The notes under the pieces: generated by a model
Databases searched by the model: none
The model's input: the letters and a program-made list of their open reading frames with translations, nothing else
What the model was told of the DNA's origin: nothing
Translations under genes and position numbers: made by a program
Assembly (NCBI GenBank): GCA_022385755.1
Contig: MU278349.1
Location: forward strand, 1,488,001 to 1,552,000
Reading direction: 5' to 3'
DNA length: 64,000 bases
Source: Trametopsis cervina
Taxonomy: Eukaryota > Basidiomycota > Agaricomycetes > Polyporales > Irpicaceae
Part shown: positions 34,522 to 46,457 of the stretch, piece after piece
Layout of the letters: the number at the start of each line of letters is the position of its first letter
Position numbering within the stretch: the first letter of the stretch is position 1

Positions 34522-36046
34522 ATGTCTGGCCTTCGCACTCCTCCTCGCGCTCTCTCTCCCGAACCTACCTTCGTCACGTCCACCAAAGTCTCGCACACCT
34601 CTCCTAGTAAGAGGGTAAGCACAGTCTCTAATTCATTCAATACGCGTCCCTGAACGCGTATAACTAGGCGGCGGTGGCCCTTGAGGAGCTCTCGCTCAAC
34701 AGCCCCAACAAGCGCGTGAAGATTGTTGAGAAGATTCCTGCTCCCAACTTCGAAGCCCTCAAGCCCAAGCCTACTAAGGATGAGGGTGATATTGAGGAAC
34801 TCAGGAAACGATGGGTTGGCGAAGTCGACCTCCCTGAACGTGAGTTATTATATTCGACGCGACTTGAACCCAGCGTGACGTGTCACGCGTTTCAGACATG
34901 GAGCCCCTTCTCATCGAGTCGAAGAGACGCTTCGTTCTCTTCCCCATCCAATACCATGAGGTAAGAGTTTTCAAATACTTGGCTCTGCTTTTAGCTCACG
35001 AGTCGAATAGATATGGAAGATGTACAAGAAGGCTGAGGCCTCGTTCTGGACAGCAGAGGAAATGGACCTTTCCAAGGATATGCATGATTGGGACAACAAG
35101 CTCAACGACAAGGAACGCTACTTCATCTCGCACGTCCTTGCCTTCTTCGCTGCTTCCGACGGCATCGTGAACGAGAATCTGCTCGAGCGATTCTCAAACG
35201 AGGTACAAGCTGCTGAGGCGCGTTGTTTCTACGGCTTCCAGATTATGATGGAGAACATCCACTCCGAGACCTACTCTTTGCTCCTGGACACCTACATCAA
35301 GGAACCTCAACAACGCGAGCACCTCTTTGACGCCATTGAGACCATCCCTTGCATCAAGAAGAAGGCTGACTGGGCTTTGCGATGGATATCCGACCAGAAC
35401 TCATCGTTTGCTGAGCGTCTCGTTGCGTTCGCCGCGGTCGAGGGTATCTTCTTCTCTGGCTCGTTCGCCGCCATCTTTTGGCTGAAGAAGCGCGGTTTGA
35501 TGCCTGGCTTGACATTCTCCAACGAGCTCATCAGCCGTGACGAGGGAATGCACACCGACTTCGCTTGCCTTCTCTTTTCTCACCTCAAGCGCCGCCCTCA
35601 TCCTGATGTCGTCCGCAAGATCATCGTCGAGGCAGTGGCCATCGAGCAGGAGTTCCTGACAGGTAAGTTTATTACCATGAAGAAGACGTTGGACGTGCTA
35701 ACATCTCATTAGATGCTCTGCCTGTTTCTCTCATTGGCATGAATGCGAAGTTGATGTGCCAGTACATCGAGTTCGTTGCTGATCGTCTACTCGTCGCTCT
35801 CGGGAATGAAAGGCACTACAACTCCATAAACCCCTTCGACTTCATGGACATGATTTCGCTTCAGGGGAAGACGAACTTCTTTGAGAAGCGTGTCTCAGAC
35901 TACTCTAAGGCTGGTGTTGCTACATCGGCACAGAACAGCAAATCTGAGGTTCAGTCTTCTAAAGTCTTGTGAGTGTGCTTTACTCTATTTGCTCAAGACG
36001 GAGAATCTGACCGACGCTCACCAGCTCTCTCGACGAAGACTTCTGA
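34522..36046 (+). CDS. RNR2: Ribonucleoside-diphosphate reductase small subunit
   Basis: The R2 subunit houses the di-iron/tyrosyl-radical centre used to make dNTPs. The N-terminus ([15 protein letters not shown]) is a regulatory tail. The core runs from [20 protein letters not shown] through [20 protein letters not shown] (iron-ligand Asp/Glu region), [36 protein letters not shown] (Glu/His ligands, radical Tyr) and [19 protein letters not shown]. The last exon, after an intron, restores the conserved C-terminal tail FSLDEDF that docks on the large subunit. About six introns interrupt it. Length (about 400 residues) is normal. ACGCGT boxes upstream suggest G1/S control. Confidence 0.97.
34642..34659. 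promoter_or_regulatory. Two ACGCGT boxes inside RNR2 intron 1
   Basis: Intron 1 (34615-34667, 53 bp) contains ACGCGT at 34642-34647 and 34654-34659. A third copy sits in the following intron just before its acceptor (near 34888). Two perfect 6-mers in a 53-bp intron are unlikely by chance and match the promoter boxes. Confidence 0.45.
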
Positions 36047-36338
36047 GACAGTATTTGTGTGGTCATTCTATTTATTCTTATACATTGCGACGCCTGCCTC
36101 TGCACCACTGTTACTTTGCGCCATCCCATCTCTGCATCTCCGTTTTGTCATTGCACATTTGTTTTCGCTATCACGTACTACGATCATGCACATGTAATCC
36201 TAGACATCAATATAACCAATGGATTGAAAGACTACTGTATGCCTGCCCCCGAGTGATCCATTCGGTGTTGTGGGTTCAGCGCTATGATGAATAACATAAC
36301 CACTACGCTTTCATTAGCTATATACATATGATGAGACA

Positions 36339-36728
36339 TTACTGTGTCTTTTTGGTCTCCTGTTTCGTGGGAGAAGCACGCTGTTCACGTTTCTCCTCCC
36401 AGACAGATGTAATTATGAAACCAACAAGTACTACATTTGCGACCGCAACAGCCGTTATAGCAGCGTACGTGTTGTTCCCTATAGCAGTAAAGAAATCAGA
36501 TGGGTCATAGCTGGTGCAAGGATCAACACACCGCTCCAGAGATAATTCAAGGAGAGAAAGTATGAGCTGAGGGGACCAACACCCAAAGCAAAACTGAAGA
36601 TGAGCAATTTAGCAAGAGCTCCGCTGGTTCATTGTTCAATTAGCTGTTTATCTCTCGTAGTTTGTGATTTGCTACCTCTGCTCCGCAGTCTGTGCTGCTA
36701 ACTTTCCAACGGCAACTTGTTCGCTCAT
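36339..36728 (-). CDS. VMA21: V-ATPase assembly factor Vma21
   Basis: A small ER membrane chaperone that assembles the V0 sector of the vacuolar H+-ATPase. Three exons, assembled by eye, give 94 residues: MSEQVAVGKLAAQTAEQ, then transmembrane segment 1 LLIFSFALGVGPLSSYFLSL with NYLWSG, then NNTYAAITAVAVANVVLVGF (transmembrane segment 2) and a charged tail. The protein ends KKTQ, a KKxx di-lysine ER-retrieval signal, exactly as expected for Vma21. The exons are too short to appear as single open frames. It is divergent from ALG8, with 221 bp between start codons. Confidence 0.92.
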
Positions 36729-36949
36729 GGTGGTCCAGAATGAGAAGCCGTTTACTTGAACATGCAAGAGCGCAGCTTTACTTCTCACAGCAGCAATAAT
36801 CAGGACGTCACGAACGCGTTGCGACACGTGGCGCGGCTGAGGCCGAATACTCGTGATCGCGTTTACTTCCCCTTAGTACTGCAACGCTACTTACCTTCGA
36901 CACTTCTATCTTGTCCTCTAGATTCTCTGGGTAATATCTTGGTAGCTCT

Positions 36950-39294
36950 ATGGCTGAACAGCCGACCTCAATTGTGCCACCGTCGCTCACGAGACGAACA
37001 ACCTTCAGTGATGCAAAGCCTCGCCAGGAGCCTTCTCTAGAAAAGGCACCAGACGGCTCTGCGGAGGCTGAAGAGGATGCCAACCGACTGGCATGGATAT
37101 CGTGGAAGACGGTGCGCGAGTGGTGGAGGGATATAGCACCATTTGAGGGGGATATTGTCATTGCGTCAACCTGTCTGAAGCTTCTGCTTTTCCCTTCGTA
37201 GTATGTCCCTCGTTTCCTATGTTGTGCAGAACCCTTGTCAATACCGTATACGATTCTATATGATACAGTCGCTCGACAGACTTTGAGGTTCACAGAAATT
37301 GGCTCGCTATCACACATACACTACCGATATCCCGCTGGTATTACGACGTAAGTCGCCACTCAGGTCAAAGAATAGAGCTATACGTTAATGGTTTACTGCA
37401 AGACGACGTCTGAATGGAGTGAGTGGATAGTAACCCGGTCTTTCTGCTTGACTTATGTCCAATGGCAGCTCTGGACTATCCGCCTTTCTTTGCCTATTTC
37501 GAGAAACTAATGTCAATACCCGCATACTTTGTGGACCCGAAGATTGTGGACCTCAATAATCTCAACTATGACTCCTGGTCGGTCATTGCGTACCAAAGGA
37601 CCACAGTGATCCTCACGGAGCTCGTATTGGCCGTAGTGCTGCAGCGGTGAGTTCCAGGTCAGTGGAAAGCGTTGCCCTCTAATATAGGATTAGGTTCATC
37701 CGCGGAGCCACTGACCGTGCTACACAGCGAATCATATCCGCCTCGCTTTTCTTGCACCCAGGGTTCCTCATCGTGGATCACATACACTTTCAATATAATG
37801 GGTTTATGTTCGGGATACTGTTGTGGTCAATCCTCATGGCTCGCAATGTAAGCATTGCTCGTGATATCCATGATGACATGGTGCTCAATGACTGCAGGGC
37901 AACAAACTGGCCAGTGGATTTCTTTTCGCTGTGCTTCTCAACTTCAAGCACATCTATATGTATCTTGCTGTACGTTCAGATGCCCCTTGCTTATCGACGA
38001 ATGACTAACCCATTACAGCCTGCTTACTTTGTGTATCTGCTGCGAGCATTCTGCCTCTCTCCATCAGGAGAACTCTTGCCTACACGCTTTCTTGCCTTGG
38101 CAAACACTGTTATTCTGGTCTTCACTGTTTCCCTTGGACCGTTTCTCCTGATGGGACAACTTCCTCAGCTTCTGAGCCGTCTGTTTCCGTTCACTCGTGG
38201 TCTTAACCATGCGTATTGGGCACCCAATGTCTGGGCACTCGTCACTGCGGCGGACAGGGTACTGCTGCAAGGTGAGCTTCCTTAGTTCCATTCAGGGCAA
38301 TGTCTTATATCAATGGCAGTCGCAAAGAGATTTGGAATTCAAAGCTTGCAGGTGAACGCGTCCGGCGTTGCATCTACATCGCGCGGCCTGGTCGGAGACA
38401 CAGTCTTCGCCGTGATACCAAACGTCAAGCCAATACACACCTTCATTATCACCATCGGCTTCCAGAGCGTATGTGTTCCGTTGATCCTCATTGCGATGAA
38501 GCCAAACATGTTTCGTAGATATATCTGATCAAGCTCTGGAGACTTCCCACTTACAAGTCATTCGTCGCTGCTCTGACCTTGTGTGGCTATACGTCGTATA
38601 TGTTCGGCTGGCACGTACATGAAAAGGCTATTCTACTAGTGCTCGTACCCTTGAGGTGTCGTAGTTTTCTGAGACCACTGTACACATAACTGACGCAGTT
38701 CTTAGTCTATTGGCAGCAGAAAATAACGCCTACTTCCGCACATTTACACTCGCTTCAGTGGCAGGTATTTTCTCTCTTTTCCCATTGCTCTTTACCCCCG
38801 CCGGTATGCTTCTGACTTCTGCAGCTATACCTGCAAGCTGACTGATACCCTTCAGAAACATTCATCAAGATTGCGTACACGCTCCTGTGGATGTTCTTTG
38901 TTTTACAACCTCTCCACAAACGTGTTTACGAGTGAGTAGTACCGTTGATACCTCCTACTGTGTATTATGTACTCAACCAATTGTCAGCTTTCCCAAGTCA
39001 TTACCGTTTGTGGTCCTTGACATGGTCGAAAGATGGTACTTGTTCGGATTTGCTCTCCTGCAGGTCTTCGTCACTATCTTCCCGCTACTGAGCTCGCGTA
39101 GCTCTGCAACACAACCTGCGACGAGCAATACTACTGCCTGTGCTGCAGGGGAGCATTGCGCAAACCAGCCGACTGAGACTGGCACAACTGTGTCTGCAAT
39201 GGAGTTCCTTCCCCTCATGCTTACTAGCGTATACTGCGCTATCGGACTTGTCTGGGCATTCATACGCTTGTCTGTAATATACCTGAAGCAATAG
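36950..39294 (+). CDS. ALG8: Dol-P-Glc:Glc1Man9GlcNAc2-PP-Dol alpha-1,3-glucosyltransferase (ALG8-type)
   Basis: An ER-membrane glucosyltransferase of the ALG6/ALG8 family that adds the second glucose to the N-glycan precursor. After a cytosolic N-terminus it shows the luminal signature [20 protein letters not shown], then [30 protein letters not shown] is the ALG8 form, where ALG6 has DYPPLTAY. Further: [48 protein letters not shown] and [16 protein letters not shown], all conserved loops. About ten hydrophobic segments are present and the chain ends RLSVIYLKQ. Roughly eleven introns interrupt it. The IMP4 gene starts less than 200 bp downstream on the same strand. Confidence 0.93.
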
Positions 39295-39429
39295 TTGTCA
39301 ACGACTTCACAAAATATAAATCAACGCTTTTCCGGATGTGACACTCGAGTTGACCGAGCTTGAGAATCTTGCGATCTCGATCGTATCTCAGATCTCAAAA
39401 AGTTACGTAGACGCCCAATTGAGAGAACC

Positions 39430-39473
39430 ATGCAGTTGTGGCAGCGCATATTTCTTCAATTGCCTCTAACATG
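39430..39473 (+). other. Upstream ORF overlapping the IMP4 start codon
   Basis: An ATG at 39430 opens a 14-codon frame ([14 protein letters not shown]). It reaches TG at 39472-39473, the last two bases of the IMP4 ATG. After removal of intron 39474-39523 the next base is A, so a TGA stop forms across the exon junction, overlapping the main start as ATGA. This stop exists only in spliced mRNA. Whether transcripts include the upstream ATG is unknown. Confidence 0.5.
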
Positions 39474-40740
39474 GTATGCACTTTGTGGTTTTAGGCTACA
39501 CAGGGGCTCATTCTATACTATAGATTCGCCGACAAGTACGAGAACGCCGACAGTACATCTATGCCAAGTCGCTGGAGTCGCAGGAACGGCAGACTTATGA
39601 GCGGAAGCAGCAAGTGAAGGATGCACTAGCGAAGGGGAAGGCTCTACCCACAGAACTGCGGAAGAAAGCGAAAGAACTAGGAAGGGACCTTGTGTTTGAT
39701 GAGGCTCAAGCAGGTGCGTAAACATCCAGCTTATACTACCATCGTCGGTGTTTAACTTCGTCCTCAGACCCGACCACACACATCGATAATGAGTATTCTC
39801 GTGCCGGCATACTTGACCCCAAGATCGTCGTTACAACATCACGAGACCCGAGTTCAAAGCTTCTTCAGTTTGCCAAGGTATGCTTAAGCCCGTGGGTAGT
39901 TCTGGTGAGCTACTTACTGAGGATATTCGTGCACACAGGAAATGCGTCTGGTCTTCCCCAACTCGCATAGAATCAACCGAGGAAACTATGTAGTGAAGGA
40001 CCTGGCGGATGCATGCCGCTCGAATGATGTCTCGGATCTTGTTATTTTACACGAGCACCGAGGTGTCCCAGGTGCGCCGGCAAATCACTGCGTTATACCA
40101 AGAAACTCACTGTTTGCTGTCCCTAGATGCTATGATCGTGTCACATTTCCCCCATGGACCCACTGTCTTCTTTACGTTACACAATGTCAACCTGCGGCAC
40201 GATATTGACTCGTACAAGAACTCGACCGTCTCTGAACAGTACCCGCACCTCATTCTCGAGAACTTCAGCTCCAAGCTAGGAGAACGTATACGAGACGTAT
40301 TGAAGTACCTGTTCCCCGTGCCGAAGGAGGACAGTAAGAGGGTCATGACTTTCTCGAACGAAGATGATTTTATATCATTCAGGTGAGGCGATAACCCGTC
40401 ATATAGGGAGGCGCAGACTGACTGATGAGCTGCTAGACATCATGTTTTTGTCAAGATACCGCCGAAGGAAGTACAGTTAGCAGAAGTCGGACCTCGATTT
40501 GAGATGAAACGTAAGTATGCAGCCCTTTCTTTCCGTGATTTACGAGGCTCACTTCGTTCGCTAGCATACGAGATTCGGCAGGGCACAATCGAGCAGAACG
40601 AAGCAGAACGGGAATGGGTGCTCGCACACTACTCCAGAACAGCCAAGAAGCGCAACTTACTCACCGGTCCCATCTCACGCTCTGCTGCTACCGCAGACGA
40701 CACAGATGAGCAGCCCAAAAAGAAGAAGACAAGAAGATAG
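39471..40740 (+). CDS. IMP4: U3 snoRNP protein Imp4 (Brix domain)
   Basis: A nucleolar Brix-domain protein that stabilises U3 snoRNA-pre-rRNA pairing in the small-subunit processome. The first coding exon appears to be just ATG (39471-39473). After a 50-bp intron the protein reads [20 protein letters not shown], which aligns with the Imp4 N-terminus M(L/I)RR..R.RR.Y.Y.K. It continues [95 protein letters not shown] and [19 protein letters not shown]. The lysine-rich tail ends KKKKTRR. About seven short introns interrupt it; the small exon before PYEIRQG is phase-consistent. Confidence 0.93.
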
Positions 40741-40822
40741 CACGGATATCTTCCTGCTCCAGTTGTCTTCTTCTTCATCCGTCATCATTTTTGTACATTA
40801 ATTTATACATTCCGCCAGTAGT

Positions 40823-42726
40823 TCAGTCCAGGTTGAGGTTCTGGTCTACAGTCGAGAAATTCTCAAAGAGCGAGGAGAACAAGTCGATAGCGGCTTGAGC
40901 ATCCTCCGCACCTGCCTGTTCACGGATAGAGTGCATGGATAAGATGGCGCATCCTACATCAACGGTGCGGAGACCCAGCTTAGACAGCATGGGGCCCACT
41001 GTCGAGCCGCAGGCCCTATAGCAGTGCATTAGTGTCTGAAAGAATCAAATGTAGTGGAAAGGATACGTACATGTCGTTGCGGACCTCAAACTCCTGAACC
41101 TTGCCGCTCTTCTTCTCGATGAGCTTCTTCACGATGAAAGAGCTGACCGCGTCGCTGGCATATCGCTGCGACGCGTTCGTCTTGATCACAACACCACCGT
41201 TCATCCTGGGAGCATGGTTGTCCTCGTGCTTCGATGGGAAGTTAGGGTGGATGGCGTGGCCGACGTCACTGCTAATCAGGAACGACCGTGCGATAGACTG
41301 CGCGAGCGCCCCTGGAGTAGGCGAGAGGCGTTCAAGGAGTGAGGGAACGAGAGACGACGCGGCACCGGAAGTCGAAACAGACCCAATCTCTTCGTGGTTG
41401 AAGAGGGCAATGGCGTTGACGTTTCCTTCGAGGGTTTGGAATTGGCTAGATGCTGAGTACTCCGCGATAGCTTCAACGGCTGCGAACCTATTGTGGCATG
41501 TTTATTACAGCGGATACTGAAGAGAGTAGGAGGATGGCTTACGAGGAGAATTGGTTGTCCAAACGCGGGCTGAAGATGAACTCGTTCTCCAAACCGGCGA
41601 ATGTGGCAGGTTGAACGTCATATAAGTGCCTACAACAAGATGAGAACCAGCATGATCGCAAGATATATCACGTACAGCTCGAAATCGTGGATTTCTTCTG
41701 CTGCGACGGAAAGCTCTTTCGCAAGCAAAGCAAGGAGGGCAGGGTGATGGTTGTGCTGGATGCTGGTGGCATTCACAGCCTTCTTCTCAGAAGGACTGTC
41801 GTTCTTGTTGAGTTCGGCCTCGACCAGGCCAGCGATAGGCACGAATTCTGTTTCTTTGTTGAATTGGAAAGCGTCGTTAGAGCTTCTGTCCACTTGGGAT
41901 CATTTCAGTCAGTCACAATGCTACAAATCCCTCCACAATACTCACAGTGTATCGCAAGGTTAGGAATGCGAAGGAGAGGCCTATCGATCTTGATCAACTT
42001 GGAGACGAATCCCCCGTTACTGTTCGCGAGCACCACGCGACCAGCGAGGGATAGGTCACGATCGAACCACGAACGCCAGATACCTCCTCCATAAGTCTCT
42101 ACACCAACTTGAAGGTATCCGAATTTGGACTTCTTGGAAACTGGTCGTACCTGGAAAGGGAGAGGATTAGCATGTGTAGCGAGGTCAAGAGATAGTATGG
42201 TTGCCGTACACGTAGGTTCGGGCTATCGATGTGCGTTGCCACTATAGAGAGACCAGCACCAGGTTGCCACTTTTGTGGAAGAGTAAAGGCAACAATGGCA
42301 GCTTGGTTCCTTGAGGGTGATGAGTTCGAGTAGGCGTGCTGTGACTGATAAGGTACCCTCACCGAGTGAAGTAGTACTTCCCTCCCGGCGTCAAGTCCTT
42401 CTCCCAGCTATCGGTTTCTTTGACCTATGTACATCCAACATCCGCGACGGTCAGCGCAGTGGCTTGAGAGATTGGCACAACATACTTTGCGGAAGCCGGC
42501 TTTCTCGAGGCGCTGTGCAGCGGTGTGAACCGCGTGAAATGGGGTAGGGGACGCATTGATAAAGTCAATAAGCTTCGTTGCAGCCTCAGGGCCTGCTTGA
42601 GGGAGCATCATTGTCTGCATGAATGTTCAAAAGGACTTCGAGGTTAGATATCAAGGGCGCGCTGCGTATTAGCCTTCAGTACTCACGCTGATCAGTCGCC
42701 GAGTTGGGAAGGAGAGGGCAAGCATT
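40823..42726 (-). CDS. Aspartyl aminopeptidase, M18 family (DNPEP/Ape4-like)
   Basis: A metallopeptidase removing N-terminal Asp/Glu from peptides. M18 features are: LIDFINASPTPFHAV near the start, GLSIVATHIDSPNLRVRPVS (the first metal ligand His/Asp), YGGGIWRSWFDRDLSLAGRV, PNLAIHLDRSSND, FIFSPRLDNQFSS (metal Asp), ALFNHEEIGSVSTSGAASSL (catalytic Glu-Glu), ISSDVGHAIHPNFPSKHEDN and a C-terminal STVGPMLSKLGLRTVDVG. The start is uncertain. ATG 42620 gives MQTMMLPQAG. Alternatively, exon 42687-42726 spliced to 42614 gives MLALSFPTRRLISTMMLPQ, a basic presequence-like N-terminus; this longer form is listed. Only about 85 bp separate it from the divergent UTP12 ATG. Confidence 0.92.
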
Positions 42727-42811
42727 AGTGCGTGGGAACATATTGATCGTCTGAAAATTCCGAGGGCAGCGTTTCTGATTGGCTGCCTTGTTCACTAATA
42801 CCTGAGCCACC

Positions 42812-45800
42812 ATGGTGCAAAGCTATCTGAAGCATGGGCCTACAGAGGTATGTTATTCTACAACTATACAGCTGCTGTACTGAAATTTGACAGGCATTCG
42901 GCTTGGTGGCAAGCGCGTCCTCTAATTCTTGCTACGATGGTAAAACGGCATATGTTCCCGCGTTGGAAGATATACTGGTGTGGGATGTAAAGAAGGGGCA
43001 AATGGTGTGCACACCGCATTTACCTGCCTTTCAGTGACTGATTAGTCCCAGCTTGCTATGTGGCACGAGACCGGCCACAGAGCTGAGGTCACCTGCATAA
43101 CCCGTTCACCTCAAAAGGACACCTTTGCCGTAGGATACGCGGATGGGTCGGTTCGACTTTGGAGTGCTTCTGGTGGCTCTGTCATTGCTACCTTCAATGG
43201 GCACAAGAAGGCTATCACAGCACTCGCGTTTGATGAAGCTGGAGCAAGATTGGCTTCTGGGTCACAAGACACGGACATCATCCTATGGGACGTAGTTGGA
43301 GAAGCTGGGCTATTTCGGTACGTAGTAACTCGGCGTATAGCTACCAAATGCTAACTTTTCTTAGTCTGCGAGGTCATAGAGACCAAATCACCACTCTCAA
43401 GTTTATCAGCGTAGTCTCGTCTTCTGTACCTTCGACATCCACTGCAACAGCCCCAGGGTTTCTCCTGACAGGCGGGAAGGATACTTTACTGAAGCTATGG
43501 GATCTGTCCACTCAGCACTGTGTCCAGACCGTAGTTGCTCACCGCTCGGAGGTCTGGTCACTGGCTGTAGATGCTGAGCAAACACTCATCTTCACTGGTT
43601 CTGGAGAAGGTGAGATGAAAGCGTGGCGAATGGACCACGAAGCAATGGCCGCTGGTTTGCGTGAGGATGACAAGGGCGAGGTACGAAATGACATCTTTGA
43701 CCTTTGACATACATTTAATGAACGAACTCTATCAGGTCACGAAAATGATTTACCCCATCACAACCCTACCTCTATCCTCTAAACACCGCGTCTCCCAGAT
43801 TACCTTTCACCCTACACACCCTTATCTTGCTGTGCAGTCTCATGACAGGTCTGTCGAGATATTCCGCATTCGTACAGAAGAGGAAGTACGAAAAAAGCAG
43901 GCTCGGCGCAAGAAGCGTTCCAAGGAGAAAAAAGGGCAGGCTAAAGTGAAAGGGAAAGCTGCAGAACCCGAGGTTGCTGAGGGAGATGACAACGCTGAGG
44001 AAGAGGTCACCATTCCTGACCTGTTCACGCCGTATCTGGTCGTACGAGCCAGCGGGAAGGTGCGATCTTTCGACTTTGCGGACGAGGAAAGCGCGTCAGC
44101 GATAGCAAAAGGAACCATTTCTATATTCCTTGCATTGGCAAATAATGCTTTGGAGGTGTACACTATACCGCAGCCGTCAAAGTCTAAGGGAGATGTACTT
44201 GAGCCGACGAGGACGATGTCCTTGGATCTACCAGGACACCGAGCGGACGTGAGGGCTCTATGCCTGAGCTCCGACGATGTTCTGCTAGCCTCAGCAGCCA
44301 ACGGTATTGGCATTTCCGTTTTCTCTAACCGGCCACCTTCTGACACAGACAATCATCAGGCTCGCTTAAAATATGGAACATGAAAACATTGGCATGTATT
44401 CGCACCATGGACTGTGGATATGCGATCTGCAGCACATTCCTACCTGGGGATAGACAAGTCGCAGTGGGCACGAAGACTGGAGAAATTAACGTCTACGACA
44501 TCGCGTCGTCATCCTTGGTTGAGACTGTTAAAGCGCACACCGCGGCAGTATGGTCAATGCACGTTCGAGCGGACGGACAGGCGCTTGTGACTGGAAGTGC
44601 GGACAAGGATGTCAAGTTCTGGGAGTTCGAACAGAAGACGGCAGACAGTGACAATGTGAGTATCAGTTGCACACGCAAGGGTTGAATATGCTGACGTCGC
44701 GATCCGATGTAGCCTCATAGCGCGAGACTACTATCATTAGTCCATGTGCGAACTTTGAAGATGACTGAGGATGTCCTGTCCGTGCGATACAGCCCGAACG
44801 GAAAGCTCCTCGCAGTAGCTTTGCTAGACTCGACGGTGAAGGTGTTTTACCAAGACTCGCTGAAGTTCTTCTTGTCGCTGTATGGTCACAAGGTATGGAT
44901 CTTCCGTTATGTTGAGCTCTCCGCCTCATTGTGTTGTACGCATTATAGCTACCGGTCCTCTCTATGGATATCTCTCCGGACTCAAAGTTGATCGTGACAT
45001 GTTCGTCGGACAAGAACGTCAAGATATGGGGTCTCGACTTCGGAGATTGCCACAAGTCCATCTTCGCGCACGACGAGAGCATTATGCAGGTTGCCTTTGA
45101 GCAGCACGATACCCGAGAAGCACCTACCTCGGGGAAGCAGTCACATTATTTCTGGACAGTCGGGAAGGACAAGCTCTTGAAGTACTGGGACGGTGATAAA
45201 TTCGAGCTAATCCAGAAGCTGGATGGACATCATGGGGAGGTGTGGGCTCTTGCCGTGAGCCATCATGGAAAGTTCGTCGTCACTGGCAGCCACGATAAGT
45301 CTATCCGTGTGTGGGAGAAGCTGGACGAACCTGTGAGCCAACTTTCTTTCGTTATCATAGTAAAGAGACTGACAAGATGTCAATTCACAGCTTTTCCTGG
45401 AAGAAGAACGCGAGCGCGACCTCGAACAGCTATACGAAAGCGGCATAGCAGACAACCTCAACCGCGAAGACGCCGCCATCGGCAGCGGTGCTCCTGGTGC
45501 TGACGGTGCTCCCGCCGGTACAGCGGTAGAAGCAACCGCTGTCAGCAAACAGACGACAGAGACCCTCATGGCAGGTGAGAAGATCATCGAGGCTCTTGAC
45601 CTCGCAGACACCGAGCTCGCGGGATTGCGCGAGTACGAAGAGGCAAAGACGAAGGGAGGACTTGCTGAAAAACTTGCGCCTCCACCTCGGAACCAGGTTC
45701 TGGCGGCGTATGACTTGACACCTGAGGAATACGTGCTGCGCGTGGTTGAGAGGATACCCGGAACGGCGCTGTACGATGCGTTGTTGGTATTACCCTTCGG

Positions 45801-46198
45801 GAAGGTTGTCAGCCTGATGCATTACCTCAACTACTGGGCTCAGAGAGTAAGTTTACGTCAAATGTCACTCCGCGTCGTGGTACTGATTCAGAAAGCAGGA
45901 ATGGAACCTTATCCTAACGTCCCGTGTTATCTTCTTCCTCCTCAAGACGCACCATCACCAGATTGTAGCGAATCGGATAATGCGCACCGCGCTCATACCG
46001 CTGCGCAAACATCTGCGCGATGCGTTGCGCAAGCAGAAAGACACGATCAGCTATAACCTGGCTGCCCTGAAGTACATCAAGCGACAGAGTGATGCGCAGC
46101 TCACGGCGGAGTTCTACGAACAGGAGATGGACGAGGACGCGGTCAGGGAGCGCATTGCAGAGGGTAAAAAGAGAAAAAGAGTCAGCATCAAAGCTTGA
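42812..46198 (+). CDS. UTP12: U3 snoRNP WD40 protein Utp12/Dip2 (WDR3)
   Basis: A nucleolar tandem WD40 protein of the UTP-B subcomplex of the small-subunit processome. It begins [19 protein letters not shown], the conserved Dip2/WDR3 start. Repeats include [143 protein letters not shown] and [15 protein letters not shown] Lys-rich insert sits between propellers ([18 protein letters not shown]). The C-terminal Utp12 domain includes [19 protein letters not shown] and [20 protein letters not shown]. It ends KRKRVSIKA. About eight introns interrupt it. It lies 2.1 kb from IMP4, another processome gene. Confidence 0.94.
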
Positions 46199-46457
46199 TG
46201 GGGCTCGGACATGCTACGGCAACACGTGTGTATATAGTCTAATGGGGGTATACAATAATGGGAGTATACATCTGGAGATGAAAAGTACATGGCGAATGTC
46301 CGAGGATCGTCCAAGCGAGCGAGAGGTGAGTCCGTAGTAGTACAGTAGCGGACGAGTGACCGGCATGACCAGCAGGCGTTTGTGAATCTCTATAGTCAGT
46401 GTTGTGTTGTGTTGGATATCGTCGTAGACTTGTGTTGTGTTGTATTAGTTCAGTTTC

